64,000 nt of DNA. Origin: Siphonobacter aquaeclarae. GTDB lineage: Bacteria; Bacteroidota; Bacteroidia; Cytophagales; Spirosomataceae. Positions 49,382 through 58,742 of the stretch are shown in pieces. The notes beneath the pieces are model-generated. The model was not told where the DNA came from. It worked only from the letters and a program-made list of their open reading frames with translations, and searched no databases. The stretch is taken from contig NZ_FNGS01000002.1 in NCBI RefSeq assembly GCF_900103285.1, positions 412,064 through 476,063 on the forward strand, read 5' to 3'. Each line of letters begins with the position of its first letter. The first letter of the stretch is position 1. The position numbers and the translations under genes are program-made.

Positions 49382-51949
49382 ATGAAAAAATTTCTACTGA
49401 TCTGCGTTGGTCTTTTATCGGTACAACTGGCTTCTGCCCAGTTTCCGATATCGACAGCGCCCCAGCGAAAGGCCATCCCCGGCACGGCGGATGACAACAC
49501 GCCGAAAGGAAATTCCAAAATCACCGGCTTCGTGGTTGACTCTGCCATGACCAAGGCCGTTGAGTTCGCGAGCGTAGCGCTGGTCAGCAAAACCACCAAC
49601 AAACCCGTAGACGGGGCTGTGGCCGACGACAAAGGCAAGTTTACCCTCAACAAAGTACTCGCCGGCGATTACAAGCTGCTCTTCACCTTTATCGGATACG
49701 AAAACAAAACGGTCGACGGTATCAAGGTTGAAAAGGGCAAAGACATCGACCTGGGTGTCGTCAAACTTTCGTCCAAAGCCAAAACGCTGGAAGAAGTAAC
49801 CGTCACCGGCCAGAAAGACCTCATCGAAGAAAAAGTAGACCGCCTCGTCTACAACGCCGAAAAGGATATTACGGCCAAGGGCGGCGATGCCTCCGACGTA
49901 CTCCGGAAGGTGCCGATGCTGTCGGTCGATCTCCAGGGTAACGTATCCCTCCGCGGAAGCAGCAATATCCGTGTATTGATCAACAATAAACCCAGTACGA
50001 TCGTCGCCGGAAGCGTTGCCGATGCGCTCAAGCAGATCCCGGCAGACATGATCAAGAGCGTCGAGGTCATTACCTCTCCTTCAGCTAAGTATGACGCCGA
50101 AGGTTCAGGCGGGATCATCAACATCATTACCAAGAAGAATACCCTACAGGGTTTGAGCCTGAATGTAGACGCCGGCGTGGGCAACCGCGGCTCCAACCTT
50201 TCGCTCAACGGCAGCTACCGCAAGGGTAAGATGGGCTTCTCGCTGGGCGGTTTTGGCCGGGCGAACTACAACCTGAAGGTGGATGTCTTCAATGACCAGA
50301 CCAATTTCGGCCCGAATGGCAACACCAGCCGTACCATCCAGAACGGTACCGGTAAAAACAGCGGGCAGTTCGGGAACTACAACCTGGGGTTTGACTATGA
50401 TATGGCTAAAAACCAGTCGCTTACCGCCGGCGTACGCTACGGTGTCCGGAATATGCTGAATACGCAGGACTATGATATTCAGTCGTTTGTCAACGGCAAT
50501 AAGACCGGTACGCTGTTCCGGGATATCGATACGAAAAACCTGTCGGGAACGGTAGACGTCAACGTCGACTACCTCCATACCTACAAAAAACCCCAGCAGG
50601 AATGGAGTATCTCGACCATGTACAGCCGGAACGACCTGACCAACAACTACGACGCCAACGACAAAAGCGCCGTGGATGCCATCCTGAACCGTCAGAAAAA
50701 CATCAACCACAGCAACAACCAGGAAGCGACGCTGCAGACGGACTACCAGACGCCGATTCGGAAAAACCAGCTTATTGAGTTCGGCGCGAAAGGGATCATG
50801 CGGAAAGTATCCAGCAATTACGACTACCTCTACGCCAACGCCGGCGATCCGCTCACGCAGGATCCGAAGCAACCTTCCGGCGCGTTGGACTATGACCAGA
50901 ACGTAGTCGGCGGGTATACCTCCTATACCTATACGACCAAATCCCGGTATACCCTGAAAGCCGGCGCCAGGTACGAGCATACCTCCATCAGCGCAAGTAC
51001 CCGTGAGGGCGGCGAGATCCATATTCCGAATTACGGTAACCTGGTACCGAGTGTCAACCTGTCGAAAAGTATCAAGGGTACTATGCTGAAACTCGGGTAT
51101 AACCGCCGCATCCAGCGTCCGGGTATCCAGCAGCTGAACCCGAACATCAACGCGGCTAACCCGCAGAATATCAGCATCGGTAATCCGCTGCTGCGCCCCG
51201 AACTGACCGACAACATCGAACTCGGCGCCAGCCGTACCATCAAGAAGTTCTTCCTGAATGCGACGTTCTTCGGCCGGAAAACCGACAACATGATTACGCA
51301 GGTGGTTCAATCGTCCGATACCCTCGCCGGCGGTCTGATTACGACCTACCAGAACATCGGCAGCGAGCACGCGCTGGGGAGCAACATCTTTGGAAACCTG
51401 GCCGTTTCGTCCAAGATCAACATCGGGATTTTCTCCAACTTCCTGTATTCGCAGCTGAAGGGCAAGGCGCCGATCGGTGGCGGTATTTCGCAGGATGTCA
51501 GCAACTCCGGCCTCAACGTCAGCGGCGGGTTCTTTACGCAGTTCACCTTCAAAAACGGCTGGGGTGCGCAGGGCTTTGCCTTCTTGCAGGGTTCGCAGGT
51601 ACAGCTCCAGGGCCGTCGGGGCGGCTTCGGATTCTATTCGGCCGGCGTCAAGAAGGACTTCAAGAACAAGAAAGGCAGCATCGGTCTGGCCGGAGAGAAC
51701 TTCCTGACGAAGAACTTCCATATGCATACCCAGAATTCGTCTCCGCAGTTTACACAGGTCAGCGATATCTATATCTTCATGCGGGGTGTACGTCTGACGT
51801 TCACCTACAAGATTGGAAAAATGACGATGGATGCGCCCCGGAAGAAGGGCAAGTCCGTCAATAACGACGACGTCAAAACCGGCGGCGACGGCATGAACCA
51901 GCAGCAGGGCGGCGGTACACCGAGCACGGGTACAGCACGGCCCCGGTAA
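49382..51949 (+). CDS. TonB-receptor-like outer-membrane beta-barrel protein
   Basis: An 855-residue outer-membrane protein. The signal peptide is MKKFLLICVGLLSVQLASAQ (start at 49382). Next come a carboxypeptidase-regulatory-like domain (about 40-125, KITGFVVDSAMTKAVEFASV), a plug-like domain (about 130-230, with DVLRKVPMLSVDLQGNVSLRG and EVITSPSAKYDAEGSGGIINI), and a long beta-barrel with many GxRYxxR and N/D-rich strands ending in LTFTYKIGKM, then a low-complexity Lys/Gly/Gln tail. It belongs to the outer-membrane receptor group with PF14905-type barrels. No SusD partner is adjacent; cargo unknown. Confidence 0.9.
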   Translation: MKKFLLICVGLLSVQLASAQFPISTAPQRKAIPGTADDNTPKGNSKITGFVVDSAMTKAVEFASVALVSKTTNKPVDGAVADDKGKFTLNKVLAGDYKLLFTFIGYENKTVDGIKVEKGKDIDLGVVKLSSKAKTLEEVTVTGQKDLIEEKVDRLVYNAEKDITAKGGDASDVLRKVPMLSVDLQGNVSLRGSSNIRVLINNKPSTIVAGSVADALKQIPADMIKSVEVITSPSAKYDAEGSGGIINIITKKNTLQGLSLNVDAGVGNRGSNLSLNGSYRKGKMGFSLGGFGRANYNLKVDVFNDQTNFGPNGNTSRTIQNGTGKNSGQFGNYNLGFDYDMAKNQSLTAGVRYGVRNMLNTQDYDIQSFVNGNKTGTLFRDIDTKNLSGTVDVNVDYLHTYKKPQQEWSISTMYSRNDLTNNYDANDKSAVDAILNRQKNINHSNNQEATLQTDYQTPIRKNQLIEFGAKGIMRKVSSNYDYLYANAGDPLTQDPKQPSGALDYDQNVVGGYTSYTYTTKSRYTLKAGARYEHTSISASTREGGEIHIPNYGNLVPSVNLSKSIKGTMLKLGYNRRIQRPGIQQLNPNINAANPQNISIGNPLLRPELTDNIELGASRTIKKFFLNATFFGRKTDNMITQVVQSSDTLAGGLITTYQNIGSEHALGSNIFGNLAVSSKINIGIFSNFLYSQLKGKAPIGGGISQDVSNSGLNVSGGFFTQFTFKNGWGAQGFAFLQGSQVQLQGRRGGFGFYSAGVKKDFKNKKGSIGLAGENFLTKNFHMHTQNSSPQFTQVSDIYIFMRGVRLTFTYKIGKMTMDAPRKKGKSVNNDDVKTGGDGMNQQQGGGTPSTGTARPR

Positions 51950-51968
51950 TTTCTATCCAATCCATGAA

Positions 51969-52013
51969 AAAGCGGCTGTCTCGAGGGTTCGAGACAGCCG
52001 CTTTCTTTTTTTT
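51969..52013 (+). terminator. Strong terminator after the receptor gene
   Basis: Perfect 16-bp stem (51969-51984 with 51989-52004; sequence AAAGCGGCTGTCTCGA on the left) and a 4-nt loop, followed by a long T-tract. The T-tract runs into the TCTGTG repeat. Confidence 0.92.
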
Positions 52014-52100
52014 GTCTGTGTCTTCTGTGAAGTCTGTGAGAAAAATATTCGCATCAACCCGAAAATCATTTTCTCACAGACTTCACAGAAGACACAGACA
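52013..52100. repeat. Long-stem inverted repeat, TCTGTG family, copy 2
   Basis: Perfect 32-bp arms at 52013-52044 and 52069-52100 with a 24-nt loop. The core is the same as in the 9707-9772 copy (26 of 27 bases in the shared stretch), with one base changed on each arm so that the pairing is kept. It lies between the receptor terminator and the convergent isomerase-like gene. Confidence 0.92.
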
Positions 52101-52111
52101 TTGGGGATTTG

Positions 52112-53026
52112 TCAGGCAGGTGTTACCGCCTTCAACTTCGCCAGGCCGGTTTTGGCCACCGCCAGCGCGTCCTGCGCCCAATAGGTTTTATTGAATACTT
52201 CGAGAGAAAGGACGATGGGATGATCTGCCTTCCGGATGGTTCGGAGGATGTCTTTGATCGGCGCGACGCCATCGCCCGGATACACCCGGTCGCCGTCTCC
52301 GATTTTATCCACCGGAATGGTACCCGGATAATCGTTGACATGAAAAATCTCAATGCCGGCGGTACCCGCCAGCGGCAGCGTCGCATTTCCGGAACCGCCT
52401 TTGTACAGGTGGTAGACATCCAGCAGGATCCGGGCCTGCGGCAGGCCGCTTTGCGCTGCTACGAAGAGCACCTCTCCCAGTTTGCTCAGATTTTTGGAGA
52501 AACCCCATAGTTCGAGCTGCGGGATTACGCCCGTCTGGATACCCAGTTCGAGGATGTGGTGGTAGCGGTCGGCGACTTCGTAGAGGTCCAGCCGTTCGCC
52601 GGTAGTCGCGCCGGCCGGAGGCGTGGCGATGCGCCGGCAGCCCGCGCCGTGGAGCAGTTCCATTTCCTGTTTCAGCTGTTCGACGCCCTTCGCGCGGGCG
52701 GCGGCATCCGGGACAATCCACGGCGCAAACCCGATGGCATTCTCGAGGGTAATGCCCAGGTCGCCGGCCAAACGGCGGGCGTCAGCCACTGAGTTTCCGC
52801 TTTTTACGTATTCCTGGAGGGTATCGACCCAGATTTCAACCGACCGGAAACCGGCCTTCGACGCCGTTTCGAGCTCCTTGCGGAAACCGAGCTTATGCCC
52901 GCGGAGGGTACTCATGTTGAGGCAATAGGTAAACGATCCGGAAGGAAGGGCGAGGGCCGGGATAGGCAATACGGCAGCTCCGGCGACTACCAACAGGTTT
53001 TTTAAGGCTTCCCTGCGTGTTGACAT
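52112..53026 (-). CDS. Sugar-phosphate isomerase/epimerase-like TIM-barrel protein, exported
   Basis: A 304-residue protein with an N-terminal Tat-like signal (TRREALKNLLVVAGAAVLPIPALA). The body is a xylose-isomerase-like TIM barrel: VEIWVDTLQEY, LENAIGFAPWIV, the metal-region segments LELWGFSKN, ILLDVYHLYKGG and IFHVNDYPG, and the final LSLEVFNKTYW. Metal ligands E/D/H/E are present in the expected order. Proteins of this group act on sugars or inositols in the periplasm. Precise reaction unknown. Confidence 0.8.
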   Translation of the reverse strand: MSTRREALKNLLVVAGAAVLPIPALALPSGSFTYCLNMSTLRGHKLGFRKELETASKAGFRSVEIWVDTLQEYVKSGNSVADARRLAGDLGITLENAIGFAPWIVPDAAARAKGVEQLKQEMELLHGAGCRRIATPPAGATTGERLDLYEVADRYHHILELGIQTGVIPQLELWGFSKNLSKLGEVLFVAAQSGLPQARILLDVYHLYKGGSGNATLPLAGTAGIEIFHVNDYPGTIPVDKIGDGDRVYPGDGVAPIKDILRTIRKADHPIVLSLEVFNKTYWAQDALAVAKTGLAKLKAVTPA

Positions 53027-53189
53027 GGTGATCAGGTTTGGAGGTTTCCGTCCGGCCAGGGACGGCGAAAGGGCTTCATTTTCAAGCCATAAAGAAAATA
53101 CAAAGCGGTCTGACGACCGCCGTTTGTAAATTTTTCTGTTTTTTTTTCGATATACGCAGACGGAATGGAAAAACTCTGCAGAATACTTT

Positions 53190-53197
53190 TACCTTTG
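53190..53197 (+). promoter_or_regulatory. Candidate -7 element of the cold-shock gene
   Basis: TACCTTTG, an exact match, lies 51 nt before the ATG at 53249. The leader in between is T-rich (TTTTTGTTTTATC, TTTTTTTTCAC), as is common for cold-shock mRNAs whose leaders change fold with temperature; no specific thermoswitch was modelled. Confidence 0.45.
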
Positions 53198-53248
53198 TCA
53201 CTTCCTGATGTACAGGAGTTTTTGTTTTATCTGTTCTTTTTTTTCACA

Positions 53249-53443
53249 ATGCAAACAGGCACTGTAAAATTTTTCAACGAAACGAAAGGTTTTGGCTTTA
53301 TTCTGGATGACGCTTCCGGGCAAGATATTTTCGTGCACGCGACGGGTCTGAGTTCAGCCACCATTCGGCAGGACGACCGTGTCTCGTTCGAGACCATCGA
53401 AGGTAAGCGTGGCTTGAACGCCGTTAACGTGAAGAAGATCTAA
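53249..53443 (+). CDS. Cold-shock domain protein (CspA family)
   Basis: A 64-residue single cold-shock domain. RNP-1 (KGFGFI) and RNP-2 (DIFVHAT) motifs are intact; the N-terminal GTVKFFNETKGFGFI is typical. It binds single-stranded RNA or DNA and melts structure at low temperature. The real start is 53249, as the longer frame to 53165 is a T-rich extension. It stands alone between a promoter and a terminator. Confidence 0.94.
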   Translation: MQTGTVKFFNETKGFGFILDDASGQDIFVHATGLSSATIRQDDRVSFETIEGKRGLNAVNVKKI

Positions 53444-53463
53444 TCTTCGCGTGCTGATAAAAG

Positions 53464-53496
53464 CACCCCGCTCTGTAGCAGACGCGGGGTGTTTTT
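53464..53496 (+). terminator. Rho-independent terminator after the cold-shock gene
   Basis: CACCCCGC (53464-53471) pairs with GCGGGGTG (53484-53491); a T-tract TTTTT follows, then more T-rich sequence. Confidence 0.85.
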
Positions 53497-53673
53497 GTTT
53501 TTGTAAGCGCCGTTATCTGTGGATACTTCTCCTCAGCGGGCTTCCGGAAACGTTCGTTCTTTCCTGCCGCCGGGCTACAGCCCCGCCGGAAGCACAAGTA
53601 CACGGCTTAATGCCCGTAGCTGTCGGCATTTTTCGAAGGAAAGGCGTACTTTTACGAACAGAATTGTTTTCGA

Positions 53674-54396
53674 ATGGTGTTCAGAAAAGTCTTTCTTTCG
53701 TTTTTTCTGCTCGTTGGAATCCTCCCTGCTTTCGCACAGGAACGCTACCTGACGGGAGTTGCCCAAAACGACTCCACGCATGCGCCTATCAACATGGCGA
53801 CCGTGCGGAACCTTCGTACCCAGGACGTCACCCGCACCAATAAAACCGGAACTTTTCTGCTGCTCGCCAAACCCGGCGACAGAATCCGTATCAACTGCAA
53901 CGGCTGCGAAGAAACAACAGCCCTGGTCGACTCTTCCGGCCGGGACCTGATCGTCAACATCAAACAGTTTACGTTCCTGACCGAAGGTACCACGCTCAAC
54001 GAGGTGGAAGTAACCGGCAAATCCGAAGCCGAAATCAAAAACCAGATCGAAGCGGTATTGAAAGAACCGACGGCCAAGAAAAATATGTCGACCGGCCAGG
54101 TACTAGACATGGCGCAGTCCCCTATTTCCCTTCTCTACGAACTCTTCAGCAAACGCGCCAAAGGACTGCGGAAACTCGCAGTGTTTCAACAGGAAGACCG
54201 GAAACACAAACTCGCCGAAACCCGGTATAACGAGCAGTTTGTCCACCAGATTACCAAACTGGAAGGCCTGGAGCTGGAGCAGTTTATGCGCTTCTGCCCG
54301 ATACCCGATGATTTCATCCTCCGATCTTCGGAGTATGATCTGATGCAAAAAGTCAAAGACTGTTACAAAAAATTTAAGGCTCGCCAGGGCAAATGA
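53674..54396 (+). CDS. Exported carboxypeptidase-regulatory-like domain protein
   Basis: A 240-residue exported protein: signal MVFRKVFLSFFLLVGILPAFAQ, then a carboxypeptidase-regulatory-like beta domain (about 25-115, YLTGVAQNDSTHAPINMATVRN, with GDRIRINCNGCEETTALV) and an alpha-helical charged C-terminal half (EIKNQIEAVLKEPTAKKNMS). Two Cys in NCNGCE may form a small disulfide or metal site. It overlaps the DUF2490 gene by 4 bp (ATGA). Such pairs occur in Bacteroidota surface assembly; the role is unknown. Confidence 0.72.
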   Translation: MVFRKVFLSFFLLVGILPAFAQERYLTGVAQNDSTHAPINMATVRNLRTQDVTRTNKTGTFLLLAKPGDRIRINCNGCEETTALVDSSGRDLIVNIKQFTFLTEGTTLNEVEVTGKSEAEIKNQIEAVLKEPTAKKNMSTGQVLDMAQSPISLLYELFSKRAKGLRKLAVFQQEDRKHKLAETRYNEQFVHQITKLEGLELEQFMRFCPIPDDFILRSSEYDLMQKVKDCYKKFKARQGK

Positions 54397-55106
54397 AATC
54401 GTTCTTCCCCTTTCTGATCTGTTTCTGCTTTTCCTTCTCCGTATTTGCTCAGGAAGACCCCAAGTTGGGTAGCTGGACCATTCTGACGGTTCAGAAAGTT
54501 GCCAACGCCAAGGGTTGGGGCGGATTCATGGAGCTGCAATCCCGCCAGAATCAGGTACTTAACAAGTTTTTTTACTATGAATTGAAAGGCGGCGTTCACT
54601 ACGAACTGGGCAAAAACGTGACGGCGACCGTCGCCGGTGGCCGCTACCACACCTACAACCTGAACGACCTTAGCGACCTGCAGGTCGGCGAATGGCGGAT
54701 CTGGGAGCAGCTGGTACTCAACCAGTTCCTCGACCGTATCAAATTTGAGCACCGGTATCGTATCGAACAGCGCTGGCTCAACGGCGACTACCGGAACCGC
54801 TTCCGCTACCGGCTCAATATGCTCATTCCCCTTAATACCCGGCAGTTCAAGCCCGGTACCTGGTTTATTTCTGCCTACGATGAGATTTTTCTCAATAACC
54901 AGACGCCGCACTTCGAACGGAATCGCTTCTACGTCGGCGCAGGGTATCAGATCAACAACAACTGGACGGTACAGGCCGGCGCCATCCGGCAATACAATTA
55001 CCTCGGAACCGGCGCGTGGAATGCCAAGAATAACATCGTATTATCTGCCTTTTTCAAAATTCCGGGAAGTGTTGACCGCATCGTGATTCCGTCCAACGCC
55101 GATTGA
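54393..55106 (+). CDS. DUF2490 outer-membrane-type protein
   Basis: A 237-residue exported protein (signal ends near residue 19, SVFAQ). The repeated beta strands (KLGSWTILTVQKVANAKGWGGFMELQSRQ, FKHRYRIEQRWLNGDYRNRFRYRL-like) match DUF2490, a predicted small outer-membrane beta-barrel of Bacteroidota. It is coupled to the upstream carboxypeptidase-regulatory-like gene by a 4-bp overlap. Probably a barrel that forms a channel or anchors the partner. Confidence 0.8.
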   Translation: MKSFFPFLICFCFSFSVFAQEDPKLGSWTILTVQKVANAKGWGGFMELQSRQNQVLNKFFYYELKGGVHYELGKNVTATVAGGRYHTYNLNDLSDLQVGEWRIWEQLVLNQFLDRIKFEHRYRIEQRWLNGDYRNRFRYRLNMLIPLNTRQFKPGTWFISAYDEIFLNNQTPHFERNRFYVGAGYQINNNWTVQAGAIRQYNYLGTGAWNAKNNIVLSAFFKIPGSVDRIVIPSNAD

Positions 55107-55109
55107 CGT

Positions 55110-55117
55110 TACCTTTG
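55110..55117 (+). promoter_or_regulatory. Candidate -7 element immediately before truA
   Basis: TACCTTTG lies 4 nt before the ATG at 55122. With the usual spacing, transcription would start at about the start codon itself, so this mRNA would be leaderless. Confidence 0.45.
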
Positions 55118-55121
55118 CGGG

Positions 55122-55886
55122 ATGCGGTACATGATCGAACTGGCCTACAACGGCTCAGGATACAACGGCTGGCAACGGCAGCCGAACGCCGTTTCGGTGC
55201 AGGAAGAGTTGGAAAAAGGCCTCTCGCTTTTGTTACGGGAACCAATAAATCTCATCGGGTCCGGGCGGACCGACACCGGCGTTCATGCAGCCCAGCAATT
55301 TGCGCATTTTGACCGGGAAGCGCCGATTGAAGATATCCCCTTTCTCCTTTTCAAGCTCAACCACGTCCTGTCGCAGGGCATCGCCGTCTACCGGATTTTT
55401 CCGGTAGCAGATACGGTACACGCCCGTTTTACGGCAACCTCCCGCAAGTATGAATACCACATTGCCCGGAGAAAAACGCCTTTTCGTCCGGCTATGGTCT
55501 ATCCGCTGGATATGCCGCTGGATATCGAAGCGATGAACGAAGCAGGGAAGATCCTTCTGCAGCACGAGGATTTCCAGAGTTTCAGCCTCGTCAAAACCCA
55601 GGTCAAAACGTTTCGCTGCCGGATTACGGAAGCACGGTGGGTAGAAGAAGGTACGGAGCTGGTGTTTCACGTCCGGGCAGACCGCTTCCTGCGGGGCATG
55701 GTCCGCGCGCTGGTAGGTACGTTGCTCGAAGTGGGCAGAAACCGGCTTTCTCTTGCCGAATTGGAAGAAATTATCCTTGCCAAAGACCGGCGGAAAGCCG
55801 GCAGAGCCGTACCGCCCGACGGCCTGTTTCTGATGGAAGTAACGTATCCCGAGAACGCTTTTTCACCACCCGTATGCGCGTCGTGA
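55122..55886 (+). CDS. truA: TruA, tRNA pseudouridine(38-40) synthase
   Basis: A 254-residue enzyme that isomerises uridines 38-40 in the tRNA anticodon arm. The catalytic aspartate is in GSGRTDTGVHA (about residue 51), with TARFTATSRKYEYHI and RFLRGMVRALVGTLLEVGR as further family motifs. The ATG at 55122 gives the usual MRY start. Its 3' end overlaps the MobA-like gene by 13 bp. A -7 element lies directly before the start. Confidence 0.94.
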   Translation: MRYMIELAYNGSGYNGWQRQPNAVSVQEELEKGLSLLLREPINLIGSGRTDTGVHAAQQFAHFDREAPIEDIPFLLFKLNHVLSQGIAVYRIFPVADTVHARFTATSRKYEYHIARRKTPFRPAMVYPLDMPLDIEAMNEAGKILLQHEDFQSFSLVKTQVKTFRCRITEARWVEEGTELVFHVRADRFLRGMVRALVGTLLEVGRNRLSLAELEEIILAKDRRKAGRAVPPDGLFLMEVTYPENAFSPPVCAS

Positions 55887-56473
55887 TTGTCTTGCTGGCG
55901 GCCGGCCGCTCAGCCCGTATGGGCTTTCCCAAGCAATTGTGGAAATGGGAAGGGTGCACACTCATCCGCCGGATGGCGGAGACGGCACTGGCTGTCCGGT
56001 CGTCCGGCATCTCGGCAGAAACCGTCGTCATCACCGGAGCCGGTACGGAGGAAACGGGCGCGGAAGTCCGTGACCTCGCCGTCCGTATTCAGTATAACCC
56101 CGACTGGGAAGAAGGAATGGCTTCGTCTCTTCGCACGGCCACCGAAGTCGCCGGTGATGCCGACGCGCTGCTGGTACTCCTGACCGATCAGCCGGCTGTT
56201 TCGACGGGGCTGCTGGAAACATTGCTCGATACCTGGAAGCAACAGCCCGCTCAGCCCGTAGTATCTGATTATGGCGATGCCTGGGGGCCTCCGCTGGTTC
56301 TGCCCCTCTCCTTCCGAGACGACCTGCTGGCGCTGCGCGGCGATACCGGCGCCAAGGCTTTTCTCAAGGAGCATCCGGAACAACTGATACGGATTCCGTT
56401 CCCGCAGGGAAAATTGGACCTCGATACACCGGAAGACCTCATACGGCTTGGAAAAAGAGGCTTTGGTTTGTAA
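55874..56473 (+). CDS. MobA/MocA-like nucleotidyltransferase
   Basis: A 199-residue Rossmann-like nucleotidyltransferase of the molybdenum-cofactor cytidylyl/guanylyltransferase type. The N-terminal VLLAAGRSARMGFPKQLWKW binds the nucleotide, LLVLLTDQPAVS carries the metal-binding aspartate region, and LDLDTPEDL near the C-terminus is typical of MocA-like enzymes. Start at 55874, overlapping truA by 13 bp. No other Moco gene is in the window, so substrate (CTP or GTP with molybdopterin, or a sugar phosphate) stays open. Confidence 0.8.
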   Translation: MRVVIVLLAAGRSARMGFPKQLWKWEGCTLIRRMAETALAVRSSGISAETVVITGAGTEETGAEVRDLAVRIQYNPDWEEGMASSLRTATEVAGDADALLVLLTDQPAVSTGLLETLLDTWKQQPAQPVVSDYGDAWGPPLVLPLSFRDDLLALRGDTGAKAFLKEHPEQLIRIPFPQGKLDLDTPEDLIRLGKRGFGL

Positions 56474-56653
56474 TTTCGCTCGTACCTAGAAATAAGTCGC
56501 CTCAATAGGCCTATAGCATTCCGGGCGTTACCCGGCTATCCACCTGAATACCTGCTTTATTTCCTATCCTATCCCGTCGTTAGCTTATACCTGTGCTCTA
56601 TCCAGGGGATTATTTCTACGTCATACGAACGATAAACATTCACTACTACCAAA

Positions 56654-57667
56654 ATGACTAATGTACGATCGTCGCTTACCCGTGTTGGGGTATTTTACGA
56701 CGGAAATTATTTCTTACACGTAAGCAACTACTACAACTATTTCCACGCCCGTAAAAGCCGGATCAGTGTTTCCGGATTGCATACGTTTATCAAGCATCTT
56801 ATCGCGGAAGAGCAGAGCATCGATACCCGCTCCTGCCAGATCGTTGACGCCCACTATTTCCGCGGACGGCTCAATGCCATCGAAGCGAGCCAGCGTGGCA
56901 ATATGTTGTTTTACGACCGGGTATTTGACGACCTGCTGATGGCCGAAGGCGTCACGACGCACTACCTGCCCGTCCGGACTTCGTTCAACAACAAGTACGA
57001 AAAAGGCATTGACGTATGGCTGGCACTGGAAGCGTATGAAATGGCGCTTCACAAAAAGTTCGACGTGCTTGTACTGATTGCTTCCGACGGTGATTTTGTT
57101 CCCCTCGTCCGGAAGCTCAATACCCTCGGCACGAAGGTGATGGTACTGAGCTGGGACTTTGAGTATACGACGGAAGACGGGCAGAAAATGGTCACGCGGA
57201 CTTCGCAGGACCTGCTCGAGGAAGCCTCGTATTACGCTGATATGCAGAACATTATCGAAGACCGCTCCCGTCGGAATGACCCGCTGATCAACGGACTGTT
57301 CGTGATTCCTCCGGCTCCTCCGGCTGCTGCGCCGCGGGTGGAACGTGCCGCGCCGACCGGCCCCGCCACCGCGCCTCACGTCGAAAATACCGGTGAGCCC
57401 ATCGCCAGCACTATCTATTCGCTCAAGAACGGATACGGATTCATCAAGTATCCGCCCAATAACCTCTTTTTCCACTATACCAGCCTCGTGGATACCGATT
57501 TCAACGAACTGCAGGAAGGAGATGAAGTGGAATTTGTGCTGTCACTCAACGACCGCGGTGATTATATCGCCAAAAATGTCCGGTTGCTCTGGGAAGAAGA
57601 CGGCGAAGCGCCCCGCACGCCTGTTCCCGCTCTCGAAACAGATACCAATCAGGAATACAAGTTCTGA
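56654..57667 (+). CDS. NYN-domain ribonuclease fused to a cold-shock-like domain
   Basis: A 337-residue protein. Residues about 10-200 form a LabA/NYN (PIN-like) nuclease domain with acidic sites in VFYDGNYFL, EKGIDVWLALEAYE and LIASDGDFVPLVRKL. A Pro/Ala-rich linker (about 220-245) leads to a C-terminal cold-shock-like domain (about 250-310: IYSLKNGYGFIKYPPNNLFFHYTSL). The RNA-binding half would target the nuclease to structured or single-stranded RNA. Both halves are well formed. Start at 56654. A 16-bp hairpin follows. Confidence 0.85.
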   Translation: MTNVRSSLTRVGVFYDGNYFLHVSNYYNYFHARKSRISVSGLHTFIKHLIAEEQSIDTRSCQIVDAHYFRGRLNAIEASQRGNMLFYDRVFDDLLMAEGVTTHYLPVRTSFNNKYEKGIDVWLALEAYEMALHKKFDVLVLIASDGDFVPLVRKLNTLGTKVMVLSWDFEYTTEDGQKMVTRTSQDLLEEASYYADMQNIIEDRSRRNDPLINGLFVIPPAPPAAAPRVERAAPTGPATAPHVENTGEPIASTIYSLKNGYGFIKYPPNNLFFHYTSLVDTDFNELQEGDEVEFVLSLNDRGDYIAKNVRLLWEEDGEAPRTPVPALETDTNQEYKF

Positions 57668-57669
57668 TA

Positions 57670-57705
57670 AACGAAGAAAGGCGCCGGAAGGCGCCTTTCT
57701 TCGTT
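57670..57705. terminator. Bidirectional hairpin between NYN and MoxR genes
   Basis: Perfect 16-bp inverted repeat (57670-57685 and 57690-57705) with a GGAA loop; the stem contains GAAAGGCGCC. It lies between two convergent stop codons. The T-runs are broken by C and G, so it is a weaker terminator than others here. Confidence 0.75.
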
Positions 57706-57719
57706 CAGGACCAATCTGA

Positions 57720-58682
<963 letters not shown>

Positions 58683-58694
58683 ACGTACGAATAA

Positions 58695-58722
58695 AACAGG
58701 TTAGAAAAAAAGGGACTTCTTT
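58695..58722 (-). terminator. Terminator after the SurA-like gene (minus strand)
   Basis: On the minus strand GGGACTTC / GAAGTCCC (58714-58721 and 58702-58709) with a GAAA loop is followed by a run of seven T (58701-58695). It ends the SurA-like gene just before moxR, so moxR probably has its own promoter. Confidence 0.85.
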
Positions 58723-58742
58723 CGAAGTCCCCGTCAAGATAC

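Noticed and set aside
50144-51727. 527-codon minus-strand frame opposite the outer-membrane receptor
   Set aside because: Shadow of a beta-barrel coding sequence; no signal, domain or start context.
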